Under the pieces are notes generated by a model. It was not told the origin of the DNA. It saw only the letters and a program-made list of their open reading frames with translations, and ran no database searches. Below are positions 52,123-62,497 of a DNA stretch of 64,000 bases, in pieces (positions within the stretch are counted from its first letter, which is position 1; every line of letters starts with the position of its first letter). This stretch comes from Kalaharituber pfeilii (Eukaryota > Ascomycota > Pezizomycetes > Pezizales > Pezizaceae), in NCBI GenBank assembly GCA_015179045.1, contig WHUZ01000080.1, positions 186,001 through 250,000 on the forward strand, in the 5' to 3' direction. A program made the translations under genes and the position numbers.

Positions 52123-52692
52123 TTAGTATTTCCAATCAGGCATTTTCGCAGCCTGCTTTCCCTTGCGTCCTCCCACGTCCTTCCTACTTGCCGAAGTGCC
52201 CTCCTCAAGAGGTGTTGGCTCCACCTCCACAGGCACTCCCCATTCTATCCCCTCTGCCGGCGTACTTGGTCTCGATGGCACGGAGGATGGCGAACGCTGG
52301 CGCTGCAGCCGTGCAAGTTCCACCTCCAACCGCTTCAGCTCCAATTCCCGCTCCTGTTTTCTCTCTTCCCACTCCTTTTCCAGCTTCCATCTGTCCCACT
52401 CCCTCTGCAACCTTCTCTCTTCTGCTCTCTCCCTTCCCTCCTCTGCTTTCTCCTCCATCTTCACTTTCCCAAGCTGCGCCTCCAACTCCCGTTGCTGCTT
52501 TTGCAAAGCCAACTGATGCACGTGATCTCGCTGCCGGGTTTCGGCATGTCGCTCCCAAGCCCAAAATCGTATTTCCCGAGCCATAAACCAGAATCCAGCA
52601 GGAATAAATGCACCTATGAGAATCAGATGTGCTCTGCACGCCAAAAACGCCGCCAGTACATCTGCCGCTGCCGTCATGTGGCGGGAGATCAA
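52123..52692 (-). CDS. Small membrane-anchored coiled-coil protein, unidentified
   Basis: Single frame of 189 codons. Residues about 10-38 (VLAAFLACRAHLILIGAFIPAGFWFMA) form one or two hydrophobic helices. Residues about 55-125 are a long charged coiled coil (QRELEAQLGKVKMEEKAEEGRERAEERRLQREWDRWKLEKEWEERKQERELELKRLEVELARLQRQ, heptad-like). A Ser/Pro/Lys-rich tail ends MPDWKY. The layout suggests a membrane-anchored rod-like protein facing one compartment. No domain family is recognised. The clean length and strong composition make it a better gene candidate than its neighbours. Confidence 0.55.
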   Translation of the reverse strand: MISRHMTAAADVLAAFLACRAHLILIGAFIPAGFWFMAREIRFWAWERHAETRQRDHVHQLALQKQQRELEAQLGKVKMEEKAEEGRERAEERRLQREWDRWKLEKEWEERKQERELELKRLEVELARLQRQRSPSSVPSRPSTPAEGIEWGVPVEVEPTPLEEGTSASRKDVGGRKGKQAAKMPDWKY

Positions 52693-52744
52693 TATAGGGA
52701 CCCCCGCTGCATTGAGAAACCTAGAGACCCCTGCAGATTAGCCA

Positions 52745-53035
52745 CTAATTCTCGGAGAAGGGAAAGTTCGTCAACAACTTGTGAGGCAAGAAGAGGGGGG
52801 TTGCGCACAAAAAAAGCAGGGTGAGCAGGAGGATCGCTACGCTAACAACAAAGAGGTTGAGCAGGGTGTCCTCCACATGATCCCTCATGGGGAGCGAAGA
52901 AGCAGGTAGATTGGAGGTGTGAGGGTTCGATTTTAGGAGCGCCGATGATGAGCAGGACGGAAGACGAGGTTCCGGACCTGCCACTGGAGCGTGTACCCTG
53001 GGGTCCCCGGAGGAGGTAGTTGCAAGGGGATGCAC
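52745..53035 (-). CDS. Small single-pass membrane protein candidate
   Basis: A 96-codon frame on the same strand, 52 bp upstream of the coiled-coil ORF. A Ser/Pro-rich N-terminus is followed by MRDHVEDTLLNLFVVSVAILLLTLLFLCATPLFL, a convincing transmembrane segment near residues 55-83. An internal Met (MRDHV) could be the true start. It may be a separate small gene or a first exon of the 52692 gene. No family recognised. Confidence 0.35.
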   Translation of the reverse strand: MHPLATTSSGDPRVHAPVAGPEPRLPSCSSSALLKSNPHTSNLPASSLPMRDHVEDTLLNLFVVSVAILLLTLLFLCATPLFLPHKLLTNFPFSEN

Positions 53036-54632
53036 AGCTGAACAAGGAAAGTACAGGCAATAGGCACATGCAGCGAAAGAATACTAAAGATAATTGTAGT
53101 ACTACTTCAGTATGAGTTGGTAAGAGGCGGATGAGCAAAAGGCGACGTGGCCACCAACATAGTTAACAAGAGCATGCCATACGTAATCCTGAGCTTGGTC
53201 TCCCAAAGCCAATCCGATGCTTGGAAACTTTGGCTTAGCCGCGAAGCCAATTATCTCCGCAACCGGCAGGCCGTGAAAGTTTGTCATGAATTCGAAGGAC
53301 TTAAGATCGAAGAGTCAGCAGAGGTTAAGCTCAGTTCATATATAGAAGAGAGAGAGCGCTGACCGATATCTATGGCCTTGGGCCAAAAGAAAACGAGGCA
53401 TCCTGTCCGCTTTGGAATGTCAAAGTTTCACATCGCCAGAAGGCAGCCGCTTAGTGCTCAAGCCCGAACAAAGAAAGCGAGTGCTGCATTGATGATCACC
53501 TTAACTTTTCGTTGCCGAAAATGGGCTCTTCGTACTTTGGACAGGTACTGCCCTCCATCGCCGCACTTGAAATTGAAACGCTTTCATTCCCGTTTGGCAT
53601 TGAGCGAGAACCAAGTATGCTGCAAATACCATGTGAGTTTTCAAGTATTAGACATGCCCTTGTATATCTGGGGAACTCATCCGTGCACGAGACGAGGCGG
53701 TGCAAGTGAATGTGGTTGAGTGAAGGTGCAGCTGTAGCCGTGCCAGCGACGGATGCTGGGGGAGGAGCCAACGTGTGCACGGAGTTGAAGAAGCGGAAGA
53801 CTTGGCAGTCTCTCCAGGCGGAGACAGGAAATCCTCGCAGCTGAGGCGGCTGCCCAGGGAAGTAACAGGTTACTTCTAAGCCCGTCTGCTGCTACGCTGG
53901 CATTTCGACTACGACGCCTTGGCTACAATGGACTCACGAGAACAGAACGAACTCTGAAGGTGCTCACAAATGTCTTCCTCATTACGGGAGTCGCGGGTTA
54001 GTCGCAATGCCATGAGGAAGGTTGGGGGGACTCGCGCTCGAGGCGGAAAGACCTTCATGAGGCTTAAGAACACAAGCGTAGACATCTACGGCCATAGACT
54101 GAAGAAAACGAGGCATCCCGTCCGCTCTGCCATATCTAAACTTCAGATCGCCAACCTAGTACTACGGTGGGTGACCACGTGGGAATCCTTGGTGCTGTAG
54201 TTTTTTTTTCTTTTTCGCTTTTCTGGACCCAAGATAGGATAAACAAACAAATTGCTCACCGCACGGAACGCAAAATTACTGTGCGCGAGATGAGGCTCTG
54301 CCAAGCATTCAATTGCTGTGCATACACTGCGGCGTTATTCGGAAAGTCAGGTGACAGCGGTGCCGAGGGAAAATACCATATACAGTAGTGCGAGGGAAAC
54401 ATTCTGGTTGCAACCAGACTATGCGGATGCAGCTTGACGTTCAATGCCGCGTGTGGGCAGTAGAACCAGACCAATCTCAATAAAGAGTTAAATATTATCT
54501 GCAGTTGAATTGCGGCGAGCTCTTCAATATAATTGCTTGGCATGCATTTCTTTTCATTGCGCCATACCAATCAGAGTGGTAACATACCCACCAAGCTGCA
54601 AATAATTCCAACTTGGTGTGTATGAAGGTAAA
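53036..54632. other. No recognised gene; one duplicated segment
   Basis: The segments near 53377-53440 and 54090-54160 share GAAAACGAGGCATCC-GTCCGCT and a following TCTAAA/TCAAAG-CTTCA-ATCGCCA block. In plus translation both read KKTRHPVR...SK..IA. A small dispersed duplication or gene-family remnant is likely. No longer frame is recognisable. Confidence 0.35.
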
Positions 54633-55362
54633 GTGCCCGAAGTGGTAACGATCTGCCCCCTGTAACGATCCATTCTCTGGCCACTCCTCGTCATACATTC
54701 CTCGCTCTACTACTTATTTTGGATATATTGCAACTATAGAAATTGCTTAACATTATACCAATTTGACATCGCTGAATCAGAATTTGCTATCATAATGAGA
54801 AAAAAATCAAAATTCCATTATTTACAACCAAATTCATTATTATTCACCTAATTTGAGCTCTCCCTGTATAGAGTATAGCTCAACATCCTCGAAATCAGGA
54901 AAATTATATAGAAAACTAGTAATTCTCATCTATCTAGGGCCGGTCTTTTTATTAAAAGTCAATATTGCATATACAGATCATGTGGGATGCAATGCACCTT
55001 CAATTGTATAGAAGTAGTTCATATTCGTGAGCTAATCTCTATACCTTGATCTGACCTTCAGTGTTCCTAGACTCCTCAAGTGATTCAGGACTACTGGGAC
55101 TTGAAGTTGTAGTAGTTGAAGCACTAGGGGTGGTAACAGTAACTCCTTCTGAGGTGCCAGGTATGACAGAAGAGACCTATGGCTCAAATCTGCTATTGGA
55201 ACCTTCTTCTACCCACCCCCCCTTCTAGTATTCAGACCCTCCTATCTCATGAACTAAAGATCTTTCCCAGCCCCAGCCTTGCATATGAGTTCCTCTATGG
55301 TATCTTTTTGTAACTTGTTCAGCTGCAGCCATCTCTCTCTATTTTCGTTCTTCTTTTGCCTT
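54633..55362 (-). repeat. Left arm of a 730-bp inverted repeat
   Basis: Reverse complement of 55769-56499 with scattered differences. The outer end is GTGCCCGA and the inner end is CTTCTTTTGCCTT. The minus strand encodes a decayed retroelement gag-like segment (RERWLQLNKLQKDTIEELICKAG). Confidence 0.85.
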
Positions 55363-55369
55363 GCTGTCA

Positions 55370-55550
55370 TGGGTCACCTCGGGTGGCCGATGGAGCGTAT
55401 ATGTGACGTATGCGAAATGCAACAGCAAATATATGGGATGCAGGTGCGTATTGCTAAATGAGCTATGCAGAGGACTAGTAAACGTCACTAGTCAAGTGTT
55501 TTTTCACTGATCTGGTGGGATGCGGTTCTCTACCCAAGACGCCCAAGACG
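55370..55550. repeat. LTR-like segment in the loop between the inverted arms
   Basis: AAATGAGCTATGCAGAGGAC, TAGTAAACGTCACTAGTCAA and GTGTTTTTTCACTGATCTGG align with the 3' half of the mini-LTR element at 33907-34116 (ATGAGCTACGCAGGGGACTA...GTGTTTTTTTGACCTGGCGG). It is a diverged relative of that LTR. The ends were not resolved. Confidence 0.5.
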
Positions 55551-55768
55551 TTATATTCACTCACTTCCTCCTAAGCCGCCTCGAGCTGAAGTTAAAGCAA
55601 TACTGGAAATAGAAGGAAAAAAATAGTAGGAGATGTCGAAAAGGAAACAGAGAGTACCAGCGAAGGTCAGAAAGGAGGAAGAGAAACTTCAGAAGGTGCG
55701 AAAATAGTTTAGGATAAGAAAGAAGCCGCTGATATGCAAAGTAGTTAGCAGCGATGGATCGAGAAAGT

Positions 55769-56499
55769 AAGGCAAAAGAGGAACGAAAATAGAGAGAGAT
55801 GGCTGCAGCTGAACAAGTTACAAAAAGATACCATAGAGGAACTCATATGCAAGGCTGGGGCTGGGAAAGATCTTTAGTTCATGAGATAGGAGGGTCTGAA
55901 TACTAGAAGGGGGGGTGGGTAGAAGAAGGTTCCAATAGCAGATTTGAGCCATAGGTCTCTTCTGTCATACCTGGCACCTCAGAAGGAGTTACTGTTACCA
56001 CCCCTAGTGCTTCAACTACTACAACTTCAAGTCCCAGTAGTCCTGAATCACTTGAGGAGTCTAGGAACACTGAAGGTCAGATCAAGGTATAGAGATTAGC
56101 TCACGAATATAAACTACTTCTATACAATTGAAGGTGCATTGCATCCCACATGATCTGTATATGCAATATTGACTTTTAATAAAAAGACCGGCCCTAGATA
56201 GATGAGAATTACTAGTTTTCTATATAATTTTTCTGATTTCGAGAATGTTGAGCTATACTATATACAGGGAGGACTCAACTTAGGTAAATAATGATAAATT
56301 TAGTTGTAAATATTGGAATTTTGATTTTTTCCTCATTATAATAGCAAATTCTGATTCAGTGATGTCAAATTGGTATAATGTTAAGCAATTTCTATAGTTG
56401 CAATATATCCAAAATAAGTAGTAGAGCGAGGAATGCATGACGAGGAGTGCCCAGAGAGTGGATCGTTACAGGGGGGCAGATCGTTACCATATCGGGCAC
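55769..56499 (+). repeat. Right arm of the 730-bp inverted repeat
   Basis: Partner of 54633-55362. The plus strand carries the gag-like words RERWLQLNKLQKDTIEELICKAGAGKDL, broken by stops. It ends TCGGGCAC about 250 bp before the Ty3/Gypsy 5' LTR. Confidence 0.85.
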
Positions 56500-56751
56500 G
56501 CTAGAGGTTTCATTGATGCATTCATCCTGGAAACTGGCGACATGCAACATATTGTATTGACACCGCGTTTCAACTCGAATGCAGGGCTGTTCTTACACCA
56601 GAGAGGCTGCCAAGAGGTGCAAAGGCCCAGTTGCTGACGGGTCAAGTTTCGGAAACGTGTTGAAACACAACCATGGTGGCTCAAGTCTCCCACGAAGCAA
56701 CCGCACAGTGTGGAGTAAATTAGTCAGCCACTAAGCGGTCAAGATTGGCGC

Positions 56752-56919
56752 TGTGGCGGCGCGTGCAAGCATGTTACCGGAAGCAGGCTGATTGCCGAAA
56801 CCGGGAAGTGGGGGGTAGGTCATGTATGTATGAGAGGGGGGACGCACGAGAGATTCTGAGAAAATCAACCTACACTGAATAATACAAAATTTCTTGTTAA
56901 CGAAGAAAACCCTTCCACA
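56752..56919 (+). repeat. 5' LTR (168 bp)
   Basis: It starts TGTGGCGGCGC and ends CTTCCACA (TGTGG...CCACA inverted ends). The same 11 bases recur at 63989 after the polypurine tract. The 5 bp before it, GGCGC, would be the left TSD. The following GATTTGGCGGTCC is the probable primer-binding region. Confidence 0.85.
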
Positions 56920-57027
56920 GATTTGGCGGTCCTAGGAAGGCTTCTTCAAGACAAGAAACAGGGTAGGATAACAGCGTCGAATACCTTCGATTTCGATTTC
57001 GTTTCGGTTGAGCCTTTTGATCCCTGA

Positions 57028-58467
57028 TCTGATTACTCTGAAACTGCAACCCTGGAAAGTCCAAGGCAGCGTGAAGCTCTCAAACTATTTGAACAGGCAG
57101 TTCAAAGGAGAGATAAGATATTGGAACGAGAATATAGGACTAAGCAACCTCTAGAGTGGAAAGACTATAGGATCACTGGTAATCCATCCCAGCTACAGAG
57201 TGAAGCTAATAGTAGTCAAAATAATTATAGTTCCCAAATTCAACAAAGTCAAGATAAAACTACTAATTCAACTAATATCTCTCACATGAAACCTGAACCG
57301 ATGGAGAGAGGATCTACATCTAATCCTACCAATATGATTCGTCAAAATGATTCTCCAAGTACTGGTAATATGGGATATATGATGGAGTTGGCTAAACCAG
57401 AGAAGTTTGGTGGAAACCCAGGTGAATCAGTTACTGACTTTGTTGAGTCGGTAGAAGCATATTTTTCACTCATGGAAGGAAGTATAGGAATGGAAGGTAA
57501 TACTGCTTATTTGGAAAGAACAAAGCTGACTATATTAAAAAACCTACTTGAAGGGAAGGCTAAGCAGTGGTGGACTGAACTTCCTACTACAGCAAGGAAT
57601 ACAGTAGAAGCTGCTCTTGCATCAATAAAACGTCGATTTCCAGTGAGAAGAACAAGGGCATCTAATGAACTCACTAAGGCATGGAATGAAATGCAGCACC
57701 TAAACCAAGGACACCTTTCTGATGAAGAGTATATTGAAAAGACATATGAACTAAATGCTATCCTAGGAAATCAACATGATGAGACTCTAAGAACTAATTT
57801 TTTAGCAGGTATTGCTAATAGTATGGTGCGAATAGCTGTTAGCTCTACGTTGGAAGATGACTGTACCTTAGAGGAAGCTATTAGTGCTTTTCAGAAAAGT
57901 ATTAAAGGTAGAAGAGGACAAGACATGATAAAGACACCATCTCAAGAAAAGGATAGTCAGCTGGGAAGTGAGACAGATGGTATGGACTCATACAACTTGA
58001 AGGAGCTTATAAAATCACAGGAGCGAATGGAAAGAATGGCATCAATGATGATGGAAACTGTACAAGAATTAAAGAATGGAGGAAACTATAGAGGTAGACA
58101 GATGGGACCAGTTGGGCTCCAAGGATGGCAACAGAATAGAGATGAAAATAAAACTTGTACTCGATGTGGAGGAAAGGGGCACTTATCTTACTCATGCAAT
58201 GGTAACCCCTTACCTGAAGAAGAACAAGCTAAATTGCGAAATATTATCTCTAGAAATGCAGAACTTAGACGAGAGAGGATGGGACAGATAGGAGGACAAT
58301 TTGGAGCCAATAGTAGGCAAACGGGAGGATTACCTATGAGTGGTGTACAACCTCCTTCAGTACCAATAGCTGCAGCAGCAGCAGCAGTTAGCTATTACCA
58401 TGACTCAAAGGAGGCTAGAAGAAGGAAGTGGAAGAATGGAGGCAAATATGATAGAAATAATGGATAA
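57028..58467 (+). pseudogene. Gypsy gag with zinc knuckle
   Basis: The frame is open from 57028 to 58467 and in-frame upstream sequence is cut by a TGA at 57025. The first in-frame ATG is at about 57286. A retrotransposon gag core (AKPEKFGGNPGESVTDFVESVEAYFSLM...WWTELPTTARNTVEAALASIKRRF) covers about 57390-57660. The zinc knuckle CTRCGGKGHLSYSC (CX2CX4HX4C) is at 58156-58197. Gag packages the element RNA into virus-like particles. The upstream stop suggests a damaged N-terminus. Confidence 0.85.
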
Positions 58468-59659
58468 TAGAGAAAAATTGGTAAGTATGATCGATAGACT
58501 GACACTTGAAGAGAAAGCACAGCTGTTAGCCATGGTGGATAAACGACCAAGAGTGGAAGAGATAAGTGATGAAGAAGCCGGTCCAAATAGAAGAAGACAA
58601 AGAGTTGAGAGTCCAGAAAAGGAAAACCACTTTTCTCAAGTACTGAGACCGGGAGATCAAGTCCAACTGCCAGAAGGAAGACCTTTTATACCTGATCCTA
58701 GATATGAAAGACAATCTGAAAACATTAGAGAAGAAAAAGGAAAGGGGAAGAAGAACTTAAAGAGACTGGGAGAACGAAAGTCAATTAGGATGATGGAAGG
58801 ACAAATGAGGTGGAATCCTGTAGATGCATTGAGGAGTACCTTGGTACAAGGATTGAATTGGGGAAACTTGATTGATATTGCTCCTTCAGTACGATCTAAG
58901 GTAGCAAATGGTATGGGAATTGAACGGAAGAAGAAAGTGACAACAATCAATATGCTGGATATGGGTATAGTGGGAGAAACTAAATCAAGCAAGCGAGTAC
59001 CGATTCCAGAACCTAAGGGAGCAATTGTGAATTTCCATACTCAAGGAACTATGGTAAAGGAAACCGATAATGAGATAATAGTTCAAGTACTATTATCTCA
59101 AATACTGATAGATGGAGGATCTGTGGTCAACCTGATGTCATACTCAGTTATGAAGCAGTCCGGACTGGACTTGCAAGTCAATAATGACATTATTATAAAA
59201 ACAGCAACAGGAGAGCTAAGAGAAGTTGTTGGGTGTGTGGAGTTTAATATTGATATTGCAGGAGTTCTAGCAACAGTAAAGGTATATGTGGTAGATTTTA
59301 ATCTATCATATACACTATTATTGGGAAGAAGATGGTTACAACAGGTACGAGCAAAAGGAGACTATGAGACACATACCTACGTGATATTTGATATGGAAGG
59401 ACAAGCTCACCAAGTTCCTATGGTGACCGGCAAACCAACAGTAACAATTCCCGAAGTACTGGTGAATCCATCCAAAAGGAGAAGTGAAAGTACTCTGACA
59501 GACGAAGAGTATGAAGAGTTAGTTATGGGCCAAGAAGCAATACATGCAGTACTGAATGAGATTATTGAGGGAGCTGAATATGAAGAAAGAGAGTGGTATG
59601 AGAGTAACGATAATGATGAAAGTGAAGATGACTATGAGAAGGGAAACGAGAGAGGGTAA
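58400..59659 (+). CDS. Gypsy aspartic-protease ORF
   Basis: A 419-codon frame, in the +1 frame relative to gag and overlapping its end by 68 bp, which fits programmed frameshifting or a separate ORF. The protease motif is QILIDGGSVVNLMSYSVM (DGG instead of the usual DTG/DSG), with the flap region IIIKTATGELREVVG and YTLLLGRRWLQQVRAKGD, the retropepsin C-terminal motif. The C-terminal about 60 residues are acidic. The enzyme would cleave Gag-Pol. The frame itself is intact. Confidence 0.85.
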   Translation: MTQRRLEEGSGRMEANMIEIMDNREKLVSMIDRLTLEEKAQLLAMVDKRPRVEEISDEEAGPNRRRQRVESPEKENHFSQVLRPGDQVQLPEGRPFIPDPRYERQSENIREEKGKGKKNLKRLGERKSIRMMEGQMRWNPVDALRSTLVQGLNWGNLIDIAPSVRSKVANGMGIERKKKVTTINMLDMGIVGETKSSKRVPIPEPKGAIVNFHTQGTMVKETDNEIIVQVLLSQILIDGGSVVNLMSYSVMKQSGLDLQVNNDIIIKTATGELREVVGCVEFNIDIAGVLATVKVYVVDFNLSYTLLLGRRWLQQVRAKGDYETHTYVIFDMEGQAHQVPMVTGKPTVTIPEVLVNPSKRRSESTLTDEEYEELVMGQEAIHAVLNEIIEGAEYEEREWYESNDNDESEDDYEKGNERG

Positions 59660-59673
59660 TCAATGAAGGCCAA

Positions 59674-61455
59674 TTGAGTACCCAGAGAAGGATAGGCCTC
59701 AAAGAAAAGAATAAAAAGGAGAATATCGAGGAGTGGGAGGGAGTATATGAAGTAGTGGTAGTTGGAGAAAAGAGTGGGAACTGTATGATTTCTGATGAAC
59801 GAAAATGCCGAGTCATGAGGGGAGACTGTATTTGTTGTTTGGGAGGAAGTTGCTTCAATCTAGGGCATGTGGGGGAGTGTGAGTGTTGGTGTAGAAAAGG
59901 AGAAAGAAAATGGGATATAGAAGAACCAGCTTTGGAGATTGCAAAGGAGTTTAAAAGAGAGTATGTGAAGCAAGAGAGGAAATGGAGAGCTAGGAAATGG
60001 AATAAGGAAGAGGAAGATTCAAGTTGGTTGAAAGAAATAAAATCAGAGGAAGAAGAAGCTAGCAGAGTGAGAGATGAAGACAGCAGAGATTGCCGCCGAT
60101 TCTATGCAAAAGGGAGTGGGTATATTATTGAAGAAAAAAGTTGCCTTAGAAGGGAGTGTGAAAGATGCAAGTGGAGTTGGGGAGACAGGGAAGAGTTGTT
60201 TATACCCTTGCATAAACAACTGAGATGGACAAGAGAGTTTTTTGAAGGAGTGAACAAGGTTTGTACCAACTGGAAAAAGTCAGTGCCGGTGGTGGAAATG
60301 GTTACAGCTGTGAACGAAGAAGAAGATATATTTGGGTGGAAGGAGAGAGGTTTTCCAGTGAAAAGAAGGCCCCAAGAGTTTCGACGAGAAGTGGACTCAT
60401 CTAATCAAGAGATAATTGAGGAGTGGTTTGAGAAATGTGAAGTGAAAATCGGATCCCACTTGATGCCTGAGGAGGCAAGATATGCAAAACGAATACTCTA
60501 TACCTGGAGAGATCTGTTTGTTACCAGCCAAAGTGAAATGCCAAAAACAGACCTGGTAATTCACTCCATACCAACATACTGGGGAGCAAAACCACACCGG
60601 GCAAAGAGTCGAATCTGGACAGAAGAAGAGGCCAAATGGCAGCAGGAAAATATACCGAAACTGGAGAAAGCTGGGGTGATTATGAGATGTGAATCACCAT
60701 GGTCAGCAAAGACAACTCTGGTTAAGAAGAAAGAAGACCCATTGAGGGTATCTGGAGAAGGGGTTCCAGCCATGAGAATGGTACATACCTATTGCCAATT
60801 GAACCGAGCAACTATTAAGTCAAACTATCCAACAAAAAACATGGAAGATTTGTTCAATCTCCTGGGAAAGAGAACTCGCCGGTACTTCAGCCAAAGTGAT
60901 GCATTGAATGGATTTTATGCAATTGAAATGTATCCACCTCATGCTTATAAAACAGCATTCTCCTGTGCCTTGGGTCAGTATTGTTATACTCGAATGGGGC
61001 AAGGACTGACAGGTGCCCCTCACACTTATACAAAAATGAAAGATATAGCCTTTGGTCCAATTCCTCTGCCTGATGAAGAACCTGGGTTATGGGGAATCAC
61101 TTGGGACAGAGAAGGCCAAGAGAGATCATTTGGGTATTTTGTTGATGACGACCTCTGCTCTACTGACCTATTTATGGTTATGGTGAGACTATTGCATGAA
61201 GAATATTTTCCAAGAGTATCTTGGGCATACCTGACACTTAAGGCATCAAAAACGGGCTTCTTCCTGCCAGAGATAGGCCCACTTGGACAACGAATGGGAG
61301 TTGATTCAGATGGACATTGTGTGCGGACGCCTGCAAGGAAGAAAATGGATTTTATTCTTGAATTTCCCATCCCATCAACATGGCAAGAGTTGGAATCATT
61401 TATATACATGGTGACATACCTAAAGAACTTTGTCCAGGAAGAAGTGACCATATAA
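59674..61455 (+). CDS. Gypsy reverse-transcriptase segment
   Basis: An open frame of 593 codons beginning 15 bp after the protease stop. A Cys-rich, charged N-terminal region (CICCLGGSCFNLGHVGECECWC) precedes the RT. The RT has ESPWSAKTTLVKKK, AMRMVHTYCQLNRATIKSNYP, YFSQSDALNGFYAIEMYPPHAYKTAF, YTRMGQGLTGAPHTY and the catalytic FGYFVDDDL (FVDDD, a variant of YXDD with a third Asp). It ends TYLKNFVQEEVTI with a stop at 61455, after which RNase H continues in another frame. It copies element RNA into DNA. Confidence 0.88.
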   Translation: MSTQRRIGLKEKNKKENIEEWEGVYEVVVVGEKSGNCMISDERKCRVMRGDCICCLGGSCFNLGHVGECECWCRKGERKWDIEEPALEIAKEFKREYVKQERKWRARKWNKEEEDSSWLKEIKSEEEEASRVRDEDSRDCRRFYAKGSGYIIEEKSCLRRECERCKWSWGDREELFIPLHKQLRWTREFFEGVNKVCTNWKKSVPVVEMVTAVNEEEDIFGWKERGFPVKRRPQEFRREVDSSNQEIIEEWFEKCEVKIGSHLMPEEARYAKRILYTWRDLFVTSQSEMPKTDLVIHSIPTYWGAKPHRAKSRIWTEEEAKWQQENIPKLEKAGVIMRCESPWSAKTTLVKKKEDPLRVSGEGVPAMRMVHTYCQLNRATIKSNYPTKNMEDLFNLLGKRTRRYFSQSDALNGFYAIEMYPPHAYKTAFSCALGQYCYTRMGQGLTGAPHTYTKMKDIAFGPIPLPDEEPGLWGITWDREGQERSFGYFVDDDLCSTDLFMVMVRLLHEEYFPRVSWAYLTLKASKTGFFLPEIGPLGQRMGVDSDGHCVRTPARKKMDFILEFPIPSTWQELESFIYMVTYLKNFVQEEVTI

Positions 61456-62497
61456 AGATAATGAAGGAAGCAGCAGTATGGAAATGGGAAGAGATAGAGA
61501 GAGGAGGAAAAGTGAAGGGAAGAAGAGACCCAAAAAGAAGAAAGGTATTGGAAAAGTTTGAGTGGGGAGAAGAGCAGCAAAAATCCTTTGATTATATCAA
61601 ATCGGCGATTGGAGAAGTGAACTTATTTGGAACATCAAGAGATAAGAGGTTTTATCTGTCAGTTACAGTTTCTGAAAGAGGGTTGGGAGGAGTGCTATTT
61701 CAACTAGATGAGATAGATGAGATTGAACTGGATAAGGGGATGGAAAAAGGGATAAAGAATGGGAAAAAACTATACCCAAAAAGAAAAGAGTTAGTAATTG
61801 ATTATATCTCTGAGCCATATAAAGGAGCAGAAGGGAGATACCCAAGAGAGGAGAGAGAAGTATTGGGAGTGGTTAGGTGCTTGGAGAGTGTGAAGTGGCG
61901 TATCCTTGGTAGCATGTTTCCTATTGTTGTTTATACTGATTCCCAGCTATTTTGAGAGTGTTGTCAGGAGACGGAGTTAGAGGAAGATTGGCGGAGTGGC
62001 AAGAAATCCTTTCTGAATTTGATTTAGAAATAAGGCATGTAGACAGTGGAGATGTGAAGATAGCTGACGGATTGTCGAGACTGCCGGAGGGTGTACGGAG
62101 ATGGTTGGATCCAGGAAAGTATGCAGATCATGATGTTGGGAGAACTTCAATAACTGTGTCCATGGTTGAGGTGGTACAAAGAAATACTGGAGGTAGAAGG
62201 GTGAGTGATATTGTTAAGGGGAAAGGGGAAGAAAAAGAAGAGATGAGGATCCAAGAGGAGATAGAGAAATGGGGAAAATGGATCAGTGAGATATGGTATG
62301 GGGAGATTGTCTGGTATAAGCTAACAGGAACAATAAAAGAGAAGAGGATGGATGGAAGAAAGGAAAGGATGGTAAAAAAGAAGGCGTCGAAATTCTCATT
62401 AATAGAGAAGAAAGGAGAAGTGGGACTGGGGTACGTTGAGAAGAATGGCACTATCTCATGGTGTGTTCCTGAAGGGCAAGTGGATCAATTGTTGTAA
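61452..62497 (+). pseudogene. Gypsy RNase H region, frameshifted
   Basis: The first frame (to 61955) carries KKRRKVLEKFEWGEEQQKSFDYIKSAIGEV...FYLSVTVSERGLGGVLFQ and YPREEREVLGVVRCLESVKW...FPIVVYTDSQLF, ending at a stop. The frame starting 61952 continues RVLSGDGVRGRLAEWQEILSEFDLEIRHVDSGDVKIADGLSRLP. One missing base near 61943 would explain the break. The second frame stops at 62497 (VDQLL*), just before the integrase zinc-finger region. Confidence 0.85.
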
